NCBI RefSeq assembly: GCF_017874625.1
Contig: NZ_JAGIKZ010000032.1
Coordinates: 1 to 35,116 of the forward strand
Length of the DNA: 35,116 nt
Source of the DNA: Cytobacillus eiseniae
GTDB lineage: Bacteria > Bacillota > Bacilli > Bacillales > Cytobacillaceae
Direction: 5' to 3'
Both the position numbers and the translations under genes were made by a program. Position 1 is the stretch's first letter. Every line of letters starts with the position of its first letter. Below, one piece after another: positions 26,067 through 34,711 of the stretch. The notes below the pieces were generated by a model. It did not search any database, was not told the origin of the DNA, and saw only the letters and a list, made by a program, of their open reading frames with translations.

Positions 26067-26855
26067 ATGCTACATTTGAATCCAGAAGCTTTTATTTTGA
26101 AACCTGCTTTCGCGACAATTCATTGTGAGCCAAATTGGCAATGGAGAAAGAGGGATCTGCCATTGCCAAATTATGATTTATTCTATGTGTGGAGTGGGAA
26201 GGGAACAGTCACTCTTAATGGGAAGGAATATGAGATACAGAAGGGAAGCTGTTTTTTATTCAAGCCTGGTGATTGGACAACAGCCACACATGAACGGCAA
26301 AGCCCGCTTGTGCTCAGTTACATCCATTTCGATATCGATGAAATCCCTGAATTCATGCCTAAGTCGTATCGCATTGTGCAGGATCGGATCCCTTTCGAAT
26401 CTTTATTAACCAGATATGTCCGATTATTTTTATTCAAAACGTTCGGAGCAGAAATTGAAGCGAAACTAATATTAAAACAATTAATGATCCATCTATTAAG
26501 AGAAGAGCGTGAAATGATTCAAAGACTAGAACATGTTAGCAATGACATTCTTGAAACGATTCGAGAAATTGCTAATTTCATCCAACAGCATCCAGGAAAT
26601 TCACATTCGATAGAAAGCTTAGCTAATCGAGCCAATCTATCTCCACGCTATTTTTCCCAAAAGTTTAAAGAAATCATCGGCCACACGGTTACGAATTATA
26701 TCATCCGCTCAAGGATTGATCGTGCCGAGCATTTGCTACATAACATGGGGATGACCGTAACCGAAGCAGCCGACGCCCTCGGTTACAAAGACCTTCACTT
26801 TTTTAGTAGGCAATTTAAAAAGTATACAGGGAAGAATCCTTCGGAAATACGGTGA
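26067..26855 (+). CDS. AraC-family transcriptional regulator
   Basis: 262 residues. The N-terminal cupin-like sensor domain (about residues 30-90) shows LFYVWSGKGTVTLNGKEYEIQKGSCFLFKPGDWTTA split across its strands, suggesting a small-molecule effector. The C-terminal double helix-turn-helix (about 165-262) has SIESLANRANLSPRYFSQKFKE and ITVTEAADALGYKDLHFFSRQFKKYTGKNPSEIR-like features. The ATG at 26067 is 6 nt after AGGGAG; a GTG three bases upstream is also possible. It lies just behind ytkD and ahead of the acetyltransferase gene. Its target is not evident. Confidence 0.92.
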   Translation: MLHLNPEAFILKPAFATIHCEPNWQWRKRDLPLPNYDLFYVWSGKGTVTLNGKEYEIQKGSCFLFKPGDWTTATHERQSPLVLSYIHFDIDEIPEFMPKSYRIVQDRIPFESLLTRYVRLFLFKTFGAEIEAKLILKQLMIHLLREEREMIQRLEHVSNDILETIREIANFIQQHPGNSHSIESLANRANLSPRYFSQKFKEIIGHTVTNYIIRSRIDRAEHLLHNMGMTVTEAADALGYKDLHFFSRQFKKYTGKNPSEIR

Positions 26856-26933
26856 AAGGATTAGTTAAAATCTCCTGTTGAGTATTCAAAATGTTAGAAT
26901 TGACAAATAAAGTTCTAAAAGGAAGATGCTCTA

Positions 26934-27494
26934 ATGAAAACAGAAAAAGAAAAAATGCTAGCGGGAGAAATGTATGATCCTGTTGATCCGATCTTATTAA
27001 AGGAACGTGAGGAAGCAAGGCGCAAGGTTAGGATATATAATCAAACGATAGAAACGGAAAGAGAAAGGCGCACAAAATTATTAAAAGAATTACTGGGGTC
27101 CACTGGCGAAGAGGTATATATGGAGCCCAATATACGTTTTGATTACGGGTACAACACATATGTAGGTGAGAATTTTTTTGCTAACTTTGATTGTACGATT
27201 TTAGATGTTTGCGAAGTCCGATTTGGGGATAATTGTATGCTTGCGCCAGGGGTACAAATCTATACTGCAACACATCCTCTTAACCCAACTGAACGTAATA
27301 CAGGGAAAGAGTATGGAAAACCGATTACTTTTGGAAACAATGTGTGGATTGGTGGCAGTGCAGTAATTAATCCAGGTGTAACTATAGGGAATAATGTTGT
27401 TATTGCTTCAGGGGCAGTCGTTATAAAAGATGTACCAGATAATGTTGTAGTTGGCGGCAATCCAGCAAAGATAATTAAAAATATTGAAATCTAA
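26934..27494 (+). CDS. maa: Maltose/galactoside O-acetyltransferase (Maa-like)
   Basis: 186 residues. The N-terminal Mac domain ([24 protein letters not shown]) precedes a left-handed beta-helix of hexapeptide repeats (about residues 60-180), with the catalytic His in TATHPLNP. It uses acetyl-CoA to acetylate a sugar such as maltose or glucose; the natural substrate is unknown. AAGGAAGA is the ribosome site. It starts 78 nt after the AraC gene and may be in the same transcript. The end has a strong terminator. Confidence 0.92.
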   Translation: MKTEKEKMLAGEMYDPVDPILLKEREEARRKVRIYNQTIETERERRTKLLKELLGSTGEEVYMEPNIRFDYGYNTYVGENFFANFDCTILDVCEVRFGDNCMLAPGVQIYTATHPLNPTERNTGKEYGKPITFGNNVWIGGSAVINPGVTIGNNVVIASGAVVIKDVPDNVVVGGNPAKIIKNIEI

Positions 27495-27550
27495 AGAAGG
27501 GGCGATCCAACCGACCATATTGGATCGCCCCTTCTTTCTGTTTTTTTTAA
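27493..27550 (+). terminator. Terminator of the acetyltransferase gene
   Basis: AAAGAAGGGGCGATCCAA and TTGGATCGCCCCTTCTTT are fully complementary with a 9-nt loop, followed by CTG and eight T. Confidence 0.95.
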
Positions 27551-27607
27551 AAAGTTATGTAAAAAAGTGCAAATATTTACTAATTGGGTGTAAATCAAAA
27601 TGGCTTT

Positions 27608-27636
27608 TTGAATGATAAAATATATCATATTATTTT
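27608..27636 (+). promoter_or_regulatory. Possible promoter of dapL-dapF-glnA-asnB
   Basis: TTGAAT (27608-27613), 17 bp and TATTTT (27631-27636), 31 nt upstream of dapL. I see no GlnR/TnrA box (TGTNA-N7-TNACA) and no lysine riboswitch or T-box: the space between the previous terminator and dapL is too short for either. Confidence 0.5.
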
Positions 27637-27667
27637 AGATTAGCAGGCCAACAATGGAGGATTTACG

Positions 27668-28906
27668 ATGACAACCGATTATATTCAACACTTGTTTGCA
27701 GACCGAATAGGCGGACTTCAATTTGGATTGAAAGAAGAGATCTATAAATTCGCAAAGATTAAACGAGCCAAAAAAGAAGCCATTCAAGCAAATCCACATA
27801 TGGAGCTGATTGATTTGGGAGTTGGTGAACCTGATGAAATGGCAGATGAGAGGGTCGTATACAAATTAGCAGAAGAAGCTGGCAAGCCTGAAAACCGCTT
27901 TTATGCAGATAATGGGATTAGTGAGTTTAAGCAAGCGGCTGCCTCTTATATGGAAAAGGTGTTTGGGGTAACTCATCTTGATCCTGTAAAAGAAATGAAT
28001 CATGTAATTGGTTCGAAGTCAGCATTGGCGATGGTGCCGACAGCCTTCATTAATCCTGGAGATCTTACCATTATGCCTTCGCCTAGTTACCCAATTTTAG
28101 CTACCCATACGAAATATTGTGGAGGGGATGTAGTTCAGCTTCCGCTTACTGAAGAAAATTCATTTCTGCCTGAGCTAGATTCGTTGAGTGATCGTGTCCT
28201 AGAAAAGGCGAAGCTCCTGTATTTAAATTACCCGAATAACCCGACAGGAGCGGTGGCAACTGCAGCATTTTTTGAAGAAGTTGTTCAATTTGCTAAGAAG
28301 CATCAGCTGATTGTCGTTCATGATGCTGCGTATTCAGCTCTTGTATTTGAGGGGGAAAAGCCGCTAAGTTTCTTATCTGTGCCAGGTGCGAAAGATGTGG
28401 GCATAGAGCTTCATTCTTTGTCGAAATCATTCAATATGACAGGATGGCGTATTGGGTTTATTGCAGGGAATGAACAGCTTGTAAAGGCATTTGCTACGGT
28501 TAAGGATAATCATGATTCCGGTCAATTCATTGCCATTCAGAAAGCAGCTGCCTATGCCCTAGCACATCCGGAAATAACGGAGCATACTACCGCAAAGTAT
28601 TCGAGGCGGCATGATTGGCTAGCAAAAGCATTGAGAGAATGTGGCTTTCATGCGGAGAAGCCAAAGGGATCCTTTTTTTTATACACGAAGGCCCCTAAAG
28701 CAGTAGCAGGTGGTCCAACGTTTCAATCAGCCGAAGCTTTCAGCCAATATTTAATACGTGAGCATTTAATCTCTACTGTACCATGGGATGAGGCAGGTCC
28801 ATATATCCGCTTTTCCGTTACTTTTCAAGCAAAGGGGATCAAGGAAGAGTTACAAGTAATTGAAGAATTAAAAGAGAGATTACGTCGAGACAAATTCATT
28901 TTTTAA
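27668..28906 (+). CDS. dapL: LL-diaminopimelate aminotransferase (DapL2-type)
   Basis: A class I/II PLP aminotransferase of 412 residues that would convert tetrahydrodipicolinate to LL-DAP in one step, with glutamate as amino donor. The family features ELIDLGVGEPDEMAD, RFYADNGISEFKQAA, PSYPILATHTKYCGG and YPNNPTGAV are present; the PLP lysine lies in SLSKSFNMTGWRIGF. GGAGG precedes the ATG. dapF follows 13 nt later, which strongly supports the DAP role over another aminotransferase. Most Bacillus use the acetylated DAP route, so DapL would be an additional or alternative branch. Confidence 0.88.
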   Translation: MTTDYIQHLFADRIGGLQFGLKEEIYKFAKIKRAKKEAIQANPHMELIDLGVGEPDEMADERVVYKLAEEAGKPENRFYADNGISEFKQAAASYMEKVFGVTHLDPVKEMNHVIGSKSALAMVPTAFINPGDLTIMPSPSYPILATHTKYCGGDVVQLPLTEENSFLPELDSLSDRVLEKAKLLYLNYPNNPTGAVATAAFFEEVVQFAKKHQLIVVHDAAYSALVFEGEKPLSFLSVPGAKDVGIELHSLSKSFNMTGWRIGFIAGNEQLVKAFATVKDNHDSGQFIAIQKAAAYALAHPEITEHTTAKYSRRHDWLAKALRECGFHAEKPKGSFFLYTKAPKAVAGGPTFQSAEAFSQYLIREHLISTVPWDEAGPYIRFSVTFQAKGIKEELQVIEELKERLRRDKFIF

Positions 28907-28919
28907 AAGGAGGGGACCT

Positions 28920-29780
28920 ATGCAATTTACGAAAATGCATGGTTTAGGAAACAATTATATCTTTTTTAATTTATTAGAAATGCCGATGGATAATCAGGAT
29001 TTTGAACAGCTTGCTCGAACCGTTTCCAATGTAAATACTGGCATTGGATCAGATGGCATGATTTTAATTTGTCCCTCAGAAGTAGCTGATTACAAAATGA
29101 GGATTTTTAATGAAGACGGGTCAGAAGGGAAGAATTGTGGGAATGGGTTGCGATGCGTAGCGAAATATCTTTTCGATCACATGTATGCGACAAGCACAGC
29201 GTTTTCAATTGAAACATTAGGCGGAATTGTTCATGTCAAGGTGGAACCAGATAAAAAGCGGATTGTTCAATCGGTAACCATTGATATGGGAAAGCCGCAA
29301 TTGACGAAAGAAATGATCCCAATGAAAGGAGATCCAGAAACACAGACGATAAATGAACAGCTGGAAATTGGTGAGCGAAGTTTTCAAATGACATGCGTTT
29401 CCATGGGAAATCCACATGCAATAATATTTGTTGATGATGTAGAAGCTTTTCCATTAGAAGAAATTGGTCCTGAAATAGAGAATGCTGATTTATTTCCCGA
29501 ACGGGTAAACTTAGGCATTGTTCAAGTGAAAAGCCGTCATGAGATTCATTACCGTGTATGGGAGAGAGGGTCAGGGATAACGATGGCCTGTGGCACGGGT
29601 GCCTGTGCGGCTGTTGTTGCAGCCACATTAAATCACTTAGTTGATCGGTATATTCCTATTACCGTTCATCTCCCAGGAGGTCAGCTGACGATACGTTGGG
29701 ATGAAAATAATCATGTTTGGAAACGGGGAGAAGCGGCTTACATTTGCTATGGAGAATTCATCACGGATACAATTTTTTAA
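28920..29780 (+). CDS. dapF: Diaminopimelate epimerase DapF
   Basis: Converts LL-DAP to meso-DAP, the precursor of lysine and of peptidoglycan cross-links. 286 residues. Both catalytic cysteines are visible: NEDGSEGKNCGNGLRCVAK in the N-terminal half and MACGTGACAAVVAA in the C-terminal half. Also KMHGLGNNYIF and MGNPHAIIFVDD. AAAAGGAGGGG stands just before the ATG. It is coupled closely to dapL (13-nt gap) and lies 27 nt before glnA. Confidence 0.96.
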   Translation: MQFTKMHGLGNNYIFFNLLEMPMDNQDFEQLARTVSNVNTGIGSDGMILICPSEVADYKMRIFNEDGSEGKNCGNGLRCVAKYLFDHMYATSTAFSIETLGGIVHVKVEPDKKRIVQSVTIDMGKPQLTKEMIPMKGDPETQTINEQLEIGERSFQMTCVSMGNPHAIIFVDDVEAFPLEEIGPEIENADLFPERVNLGIVQVKSRHEIHYRVWERGSGITMACGTGACAAVVAATLNHLVDRYIPITVHLPGGQLTIRWDENNHVWKRGEAAYICYGEFITDTIF

Positions 29781-29807
29781 CAAAAAATAAATTGGGAGGA
29801 AAATAAG

Positions 29808-31145
29808 ATGGCAAAGTCTTATAGCAAAGAGGAAATTATTAAAATCACTAAAGAGGAAAATGTCCGCTACATTCGTTTGCAGTTTACTGATTTATTTGGA
29901 ACGATAAAAAATGTGGAAATTCCGATCAGCCAGCTTCCAAAAGCATTGGATAATAAAATGATGTTCGATGGTTCGTCCATTGAGGGATTTGTCCGTATTG
30001 AAGAGTCGGATATGTATTTATATCCAGACTTAGACACCTTTGTTATTTTTCCGTGGATTGCTGAAAAAGGCAAGGTTGCTCGCTTGATTTGTGATATCTT
30101 TCATCCAGGTGGCACCCCATTTGAAGGCGATCCCCGCAGCAATTTAAAACGAATGCTAAACGAAATGAAGCAATTAGGATTTACGGACTTTAATGTGGGA
30201 CCAGAGCCTGAGTTTTTCCTATTTAAGCTTGATGAAAGTGGCGAGCCAACACTTGAGCTAAATGATCAAGGAGGCTATTTTGACTTAGCACCGACAGATC
30301 TAGGAGAAAATTGCCGTCGAGATATTGTTTTAGAGCTAGAAGAAATGGGCTTTGAGGTCGAGGCCTCTCACCATGAAGTAGCACCTGGGCAGCATGAAAT
30401 AGACTTTAAATATCAAAATGCCTTGAAAGCCTGTGATGATATTCAAACCTTTAAGCTTGTTGTGAAGTCAATTGCGAGAAAGCATGGGCTGCATGCGACA
30501 TTCATGCCGAAGCCATTATTTGGGGTGAATGGGTCAGGGATGCATAGCAATCTATCCTTATTTAAAAACGGGGTGAATGCCTTCTATGATCCTAGTGGTG
30601 CACTTGAGTTAAGTGAGACAGCAAGACAGTTTATCGCGGGAATCTTACACCATGCACCGAACTTTACTGCGATTACCAATCCAACAGTTAATTCGTATAA
30701 AAGATTAGTCCCAGGCTACGAAGCACCATGCTATGTTGCTTGGTCTGCAAGAAACAGAAGTCCTCTTATTCGTATCCCTGCCTCCAGAGGGTTAAGTACA
30801 CGTGTTGAAGTGAGAAGTGTCGACCCTGCTGCTAATCCATATTTAGCGATGGCTGTTCTACTTGCAGCCGGCTTAGATGGAATTAAAAATCAATTCATAC
30901 CGAAAGCTCCAGTCGATCGTAACATTTATGTCATGTCTAAAGAAGAGCGTGTTGAAAATGGGATTGTTGATTTGCCATCCACTCTTGCGCAAGCACTTGA
31001 AAATTTAAAAACCGATGAAGTGATAACAAGTGCGTTAGGCGTTCATCTGTTTGAACATTTTATTGAAGCGAAAGAAATTGAGTGGGATATGTTCCGAACG
31101 CAAGTACATCCATGGGAGCGGGAACAGTATATTTTACAATATTAA
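29808..31145 (+). CDS. glnA: Glutamine synthetase type I (GSI-alpha)
   Basis: Makes glutamine from glutamate, ammonia and ATP. 445 residues, close to the 444 of B. subtilis GlnA and without the adenylylation region of GSI-beta. Conserved segments: [19 protein letters not shown] with the feedback-related Arg63, [35 protein letters not shown], and [31 protein letters not shown] lies 9 nt before the ATG. It is not next to glnR, so it is probably a second glutamine synthetase beside the usual glnRA copy, but the window cannot show that. Confidence 0.95.
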   Translation: MAKSYSKEEIIKITKEENVRYIRLQFTDLFGTIKNVEIPISQLPKALDNKMMFDGSSIEGFVRIEESDMYLYPDLDTFVIFPWIAEKGKVARLICDIFHPGGTPFEGDPRSNLKRMLNEMKQLGFTDFNVGPEPEFFLFKLDESGEPTLELNDQGGYFDLAPTDLGENCRRDIVLELEEMGFEVEASHHEVAPGQHEIDFKYQNALKACDDIQTFKLVVKSIARKHGLHATFMPKPLFGVNGSGMHSNLSLFKNGVNAFYDPSGALELSETARQFIAGILHHAPNFTAITNPTVNSYKRLVPGYEAPCYVAWSARNRSPLIRIPASRGLSTRVEVRSVDPAANPYLAMAVLLAAGLDGIKNQFIPKAPVDRNIYVMSKEERVENGIVDLPSTLAQALENLKTDEVITSALGVHLFEHFIEAKEIEWDMFRTQVHPWEREQYILQY

Positions 31146-31178
31146 TAGACAAAAAATAATGAAAGAGTGTGATCATCT

Positions 31179-33029
31179 GTGTGTGGAATAACAGGATGGA
31201 TTGATTGGCATCGTGATTTGACAAAGGACGAATTCATCGTGGGAAAAATGGCGGAGTCTTTAGCTAAGCGTGGTCCAGATGCTTCTAATGTCTGGAGTAC
31301 GCGTCATGCCTCACTTGGCCATAAACGTCTAATTGTTGTTGACCCTGAAGGCGGCGCACAGCCAATGACGAAGGAGAAAAACGGCAAATTGTATACGATG
31401 GTCTACAATGGAGAGCTTTATAATACGGAGGATATTCGTAAAGAGCTCATCCGTAGAGGACATTCGTTCAAAAGCCATTCTGATACAGAAGTGCTGTTGA
31501 CTGCATATATAGAGTGGGAAGAAGGCTGTATAGCACACTTAAACGGTATTTTTGCCTTTGCGGTCTGGGATCATCAAAATGAGAAGCTTTTTATGGCGAG
31601 AGATCGATTAGGTGTGAAGCCGTTATTTTATAAAGAGGAGTCTGGGGCATTATTGTTTGGTTCAGAGTTAAAGGCAATTTTGGCGCATCCGAATGTAAAG
31701 GCAGAGGTAGACCGTGAAGGACTTCAAGAAGTGTTCGGACTAGGGCCATCGAAAACACCAGGGCATGGAATCTTTCGAGGCGTTAAGGAACTTCGCCCTG
31801 CTCATGCACTTATCTATTCTCGAAATGGGATGAGAATTTGGCGTTATTGGAATGTGGAAAGCAAGAAGCATACGGATTCACTTGAAGAAACGGTTGATCA
31901 GGTGAGGTCCCTAGTTAAGGATGCAGTTGAACGTCAATTGGTTGCAGATGTTCCGGTTTGTACCTTTTTATCAGGCGGTATTGATTCAAGTGCCCTAAGT
32001 GCCTTTGCTTCAGCTTATTTTAAAAAAGAAGGAAGAGGACAGCTCCATACGTATTCAATCGATTATGATCGCAATAGTGAGTATTTCAAGGCAAGTATGT
32101 TTCAGCCTGATCAGGATGGTCCATGGATCAAGAAGATGCAGCAGCATTTGGGCTCGATTCATCACTCAGCCGTTATTGATAATGAGCAGCTGGCAAACCG
32201 CTTGGAAGATGCAGTGCTTATGAAGGATCTGCCAGGGATGGCGGATGTGGACTCTTCCCTCTTATGGTTTTGTGAGCAAATAAAGCAAGACTTTACAGTT
32301 GCGTTGTCAGGTGAATGTGCGGATGAAATTTTCGGTGGGTACCCATGGTTTTATAAAGAGGAATTACTTAATACGGAGGGCTTTCCTTGGATGCGATCAC
32401 AAGCTGAAAGAGAACAGCTGCTTCTGCCAAAGTGGCAGAAAAAGCTGAATTTACAAGGATATGTACAGGACCGATATAACGAAACAGTGGCAGAAACCCC
32501 TCAATTGGACGGGGAAACGGAAACAGAAGCCCGCCGTCGGGAAATGTTCTATTTAAATATGGTTTGGTTTATGCAAACATTGCTTGACCGCAAAGATCGC
32601 ATGAGCATGGGAGCAAGCTTAGAGGTGCGTGTACCGTTTGCTGATCATCGCATTGTTGAATATGCTTGGAATATCCCATGGGAAATGAAAATGCTAAATG
32701 GCCGTGAAAAAGGTATTCTACGTAAAGCACTGGAAGGTATTCTTCCAAATGAAGTACTATACCGTAAAAAAAGTCCCTATCCAAAAACCTATCATCCACA
32801 ATATATGAATCTAGTCAAAAATAAGCTAACGGCGATCCTCAATAATAAAAACGCTCCAATCCTAGAACTTATCTCCAAACAAAAGGTTCAAGACATCATC
32901 GATTCAAATGGATCCTCATTCAAGGTGCCCTGGTATGGGCAGCTAATGACAGGACCACAGCTCATCGCGCATTTATCACAGATGAATATTTGGCTTGAAC
33001 AGTATCGAATTAATATCATTGATCGTTAA
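31179..33029 (+). CDS. asnB: Glutamine-dependent asparagine synthetase / amidotransferase (AsnB family)
   Basis: 616 residues. N-terminal class II glutaminase with nucleophile Cys2 (MCGITGW), SLAKRGPDAS, VYNGELYN and SDTEVLL. C-terminal synthetase domain with the ATP pyrophosphate loop FLSGGIDSSAL (about residues 260-270) and ALSGECADEIFGGYPWFY. The start is GTG with only a weak AAAGAG site. The usual call is asparagine synthetase; in B. subtilis, Lactobacillus and Corynebacterium some members amidate meso-DAP in peptidoglycan precursors, which fits the dapL-dapF-glnA context. The N-terminal sequence recalls clostridial AsnB more than the B. subtilis paralogues as I remember them. Confidence 0.9.
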   Translation: MCGITGWIDWHRDLTKDEFIVGKMAESLAKRGPDASNVWSTRHASLGHKRLIVVDPEGGAQPMTKEKNGKLYTMVYNGELYNTEDIRKELIRRGHSFKSHSDTEVLLTAYIEWEEGCIAHLNGIFAFAVWDHQNEKLFMARDRLGVKPLFYKEESGALLFGSELKAILAHPNVKAEVDREGLQEVFGLGPSKTPGHGIFRGVKELRPAHALIYSRNGMRIWRYWNVESKKHTDSLEETVDQVRSLVKDAVERQLVADVPVCTFLSGGIDSSALSAFASAYFKKEGRGQLHTYSIDYDRNSEYFKASMFQPDQDGPWIKKMQQHLGSIHHSAVIDNEQLANRLEDAVLMKDLPGMADVDSSLLWFCEQIKQDFTVALSGECADEIFGGYPWFYKEELLNTEGFPWMRSQAEREQLLLPKWQKKLNLQGYVQDRYNETVAETPQLDGETETEARRREMFYLNMVWFMQTLLDRKDRMSMGASLEVRVPFADHRIVEYAWNIPWEMKMLNGREKGILRKALEGILPNEVLYRKKSPYPKTYHPQYMNLVKNKLTAILNNKNAPILELISKQKVQDIIDSNGSSFKVPWYGQLMTGPQLIAHLSQMNIWLEQYRINIIDR

Positions 33030-33034
33030 AAGAA

Positions 33035-33080
33035 GGTCATAAGAAAAGTGGAAGCCCCTTTTCTTATGACCCATTTTTAA
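33035..33080. terminator. Bidirectional terminator between asnB and the ABC permease
   Basis: GGTCATAAGAAAAG (33035-33048) pairs perfectly with CTTTTCTTATGACC (33058-33071) and is followed by CATTTTTAATT on the plus strand and TTCTTTT on the minus strand. The permease stop codon (33064-33066) lies inside the right arm. Confidence 0.88.
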
Positions 33081-33873
33081 TTAATTTTCTTTCTAGCAAT
33101 TCAACAAGCTGATACATAATCGTCGCGAATACGGCAATCACGAGCAAGGAAAGCATCACTAATGTAAAATTAAACACTTGGAAGCCGTAGATAATCATAT
33201 ACCCGAGCCCTTTTGAGGCGACAAGGAATTCTCCAACAATGACACCGACCCATGAGAGACCGACATTGACTTTTAATGTGGAGATAATGACTGGGAAAGA
33301 AGCGGGCAGGATCGCTTCTTTGAAAATTTGAAACCTCGTTGCACCAAAGGTTTGCAGTACTTTCATATAATTGGGATCGACTTCTTTAAAAGCGGTGTAG
33401 ACGACAATGGTCGTGATGATAATCGATATAATCGCACCCATCGCAACGATAGAAGTGAAGCTAGGACCTAGAGCAACGATCAAAATCGGACCGAGTGCCA
33501 CTTTGGGCATTGAATTAAGGACAACTAAATAAGGATCAGCAATTTTTGAAAGCATTGGTGACCACCAAAGAATCGCTGCAAGTATAGTACCAAGTACGGT
33601 TCCAAGGATAAAACCAAATACGGTTTCAGATAGTGTATAGCTTAAATCAACAAATAGCGTTCCGTCCTGAACTTTTGTGAGAAAAAGCGTCCAAACCTTT
33701 GACGGTGAACTGAAAATTAACGGATCAACCCATTGATTTCTACTAGCAAGCTCCCAGCCAGAGAAAAAGACGAGAAATATAATCAGCTGGTAAAAACGAA
33801 CCCATTTCTTTTCCCGCTTCAATGATTGAAGATATTTTTGATGGAGTTGATTAATATGTGTCTGTGGATTCAA
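33064..33873 (-). CDS. ytlD: ABC transporter permease, SsuC/TauC family (YtlD-like)
   Basis: 269 residues from the chosen TTG. Five to six membrane segments. The BPD_transp_1 loop is [37 protein letters not shown] in its parts (EAA-like loop, about residues 180-215), with [20 protein letters not shown] following. This belongs to the nitrate/sulfonate/taurine/thiamine-precursor importers. The TTG at 33873 follows AAGGAG at 33889-33884 by 10 nt; a longer reading starting inside the ATPase gene would overlap by 101 nt and lacks support. It overlaps the ATPase gene by 23 nt. Symbol by synteny and family; substrate unknown. Confidence 0.88.
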   Translation of the reverse strand: MNPQTHINQLHQKYLQSLKREKKWVRFYQLIIFLVFFSGWELASRNQWVDPLIFSSPSKVWTLFLTKVQDGTLFVDLSYTLSETVFGFILGTVLGTILAAILWWSPMLSKIADPYLVVLNSMPKVALGPILIVALGPSFTSIVAMGAIISIIITTIVVYTAFKEVDPNYMKVLQTFGATRFQIFKEAILPASFPVIISTLKVNVGLSWVGVIVGEFLVASKGLGYMIIYGFQVFNFTLVMLSLLVIAVFATIMYQLVELLERKLIKNGS

Positions 33874-34630
33874 GGGATTCCAGCTCCTTCCAGACAGTCT
33901 GAAAAATACTTGAATATAATTCGTGATTGCGTGCGTGAAAAGGTGTTGCATCCCTTATTTCATCTGGCATTTCAAACGTTTGATGAATCGTGCCAGGTCT
34001 TGAAGAGAAAAGGAAAATTCGGTCGCTCATTGCAATCGCTTCACCGATATCATGAGTAACAAGAATTGCTGTTTTTCCTAAAGATTTTAATGTGTTAGAA
34101 ACATGGTCCTCCAGCTTAAGCTTTGTTTGGTAATCCAGGGCAGAAAATGGCTCATCAAGCATAAGCAGCTTTGGCTCAGTTGCTAAAGTCCTTACTAAAG
34201 CGACACGCTGCCTCATTCCTCCAGATAATTGTTTCGGGTATTGCTTTTCGACCCCTTTTAGCCCCATTTTTTCTAGCAAGGTGAGTGCATAATCTCTTTT
34301 AGAATTATCCAGACTTCCCTCTATCTTAAAGCCAATTAAGATGTTTTCTTCGATTGTTTTCCAGGGGAAAAGATAATCCTGCTGAAGCATATAGCCAATC
34401 TTCTTACTCGCATTGTTTACATCGGTGCCTTCTAATGTGACTGTTCCAGCGGTTGGTTCCACTAATCCAGCGATAATAGAAAGCAGCGTAGTCTTTCCAC
34501 AGCCACTTGGGCCAAGGAAGGAAATAAATTCTCCCTCCTTAATTTCAAGGGAAATATCGGAGAGGGCCGTTGTGGCAGAGTTTTTTGTAAAATACGTATG
34601 GTGAATCCCTTGTAAACTTAAAAAATCCAT
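33851..34630 (-). CDS. ytlC: ABC transporter ATP-binding protein, SsuB/TauB family (YtlC-like)
   Basis: 259 residues. Walker [11 protein letters not shown]-loop [11 protein letters not shown], signature [13 protein letters not shown], Walker [13 protein letters not shown] and H-loop LVTHDIGEA are all present, and the [15 protein letters not shown] pattern is typical of this importer group. The ATG at 34630 has AAAGGAGG with 6-nt spacing; the frame is open another 23 codons upstream without a ribosome site. The expected substrate-binding lipoprotein (YtlA-like) is not next to it; a tandem repeat array begins immediately upstream. A TTGCCA/TTTAAA pair upstream is too close to the gene to be its promoter. 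Confidence 0.91.
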   Translation of the reverse strand: MDFLSLQGIHHTYFTKNSATTALSDISLEIKEGEFISFLGPSGCGKTTLLSIIAGLVEPTAGTVTLEGTDVNNASKKIGYMLQQDYLFPWKTIEENILIGFKIEGSLDNSKRDYALTLLEKMGLKGVEKQYPKQLSGGMRQRVALVRTLATEPKLLMLDEPFSALDYQTKLKLEDHVSNTLKSLGKTAILVTHDIGEAIAMSDRIFLFSSRPGTIHQTFEMPDEIRDATPFHARNHELYSSIFQTVWKELESLESTDTY

Positions 34631-34711
34631 TGGTGCCCTCCTTTGTTTTAAAGAAAGTAATTTAAATACTGGCAAACTAAAAATACTAGTTAAGATCATT
34701 TCCGAGACGAC

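Noticed and set aside
26900..26905. TTGACA upstream of the acetyltransferase gene
   Set aside because: A matching -10 would lie in or after the ribosome site only a few bases from the ATG, and no TATAAT-like box is there.
27551..27667. Lysine riboswitch or T-box before dapL
   Set aside because: Only 117 nt remain after the previous terminator; none of the conserved motifs such as the T-box GGTGG element is present.
29236..29628. 130-codon minus-strand frame within dapF
   Set aside because: A shadow of dapF with no start signal or recognisable domain.
34647..34675. TTGCCA-N17-TTTAAA promoter for the ABC genes (minus strand)
   Set aside because: Its start point would fall in or beside the ribosome site of the ATPase gene, leaving no leader.
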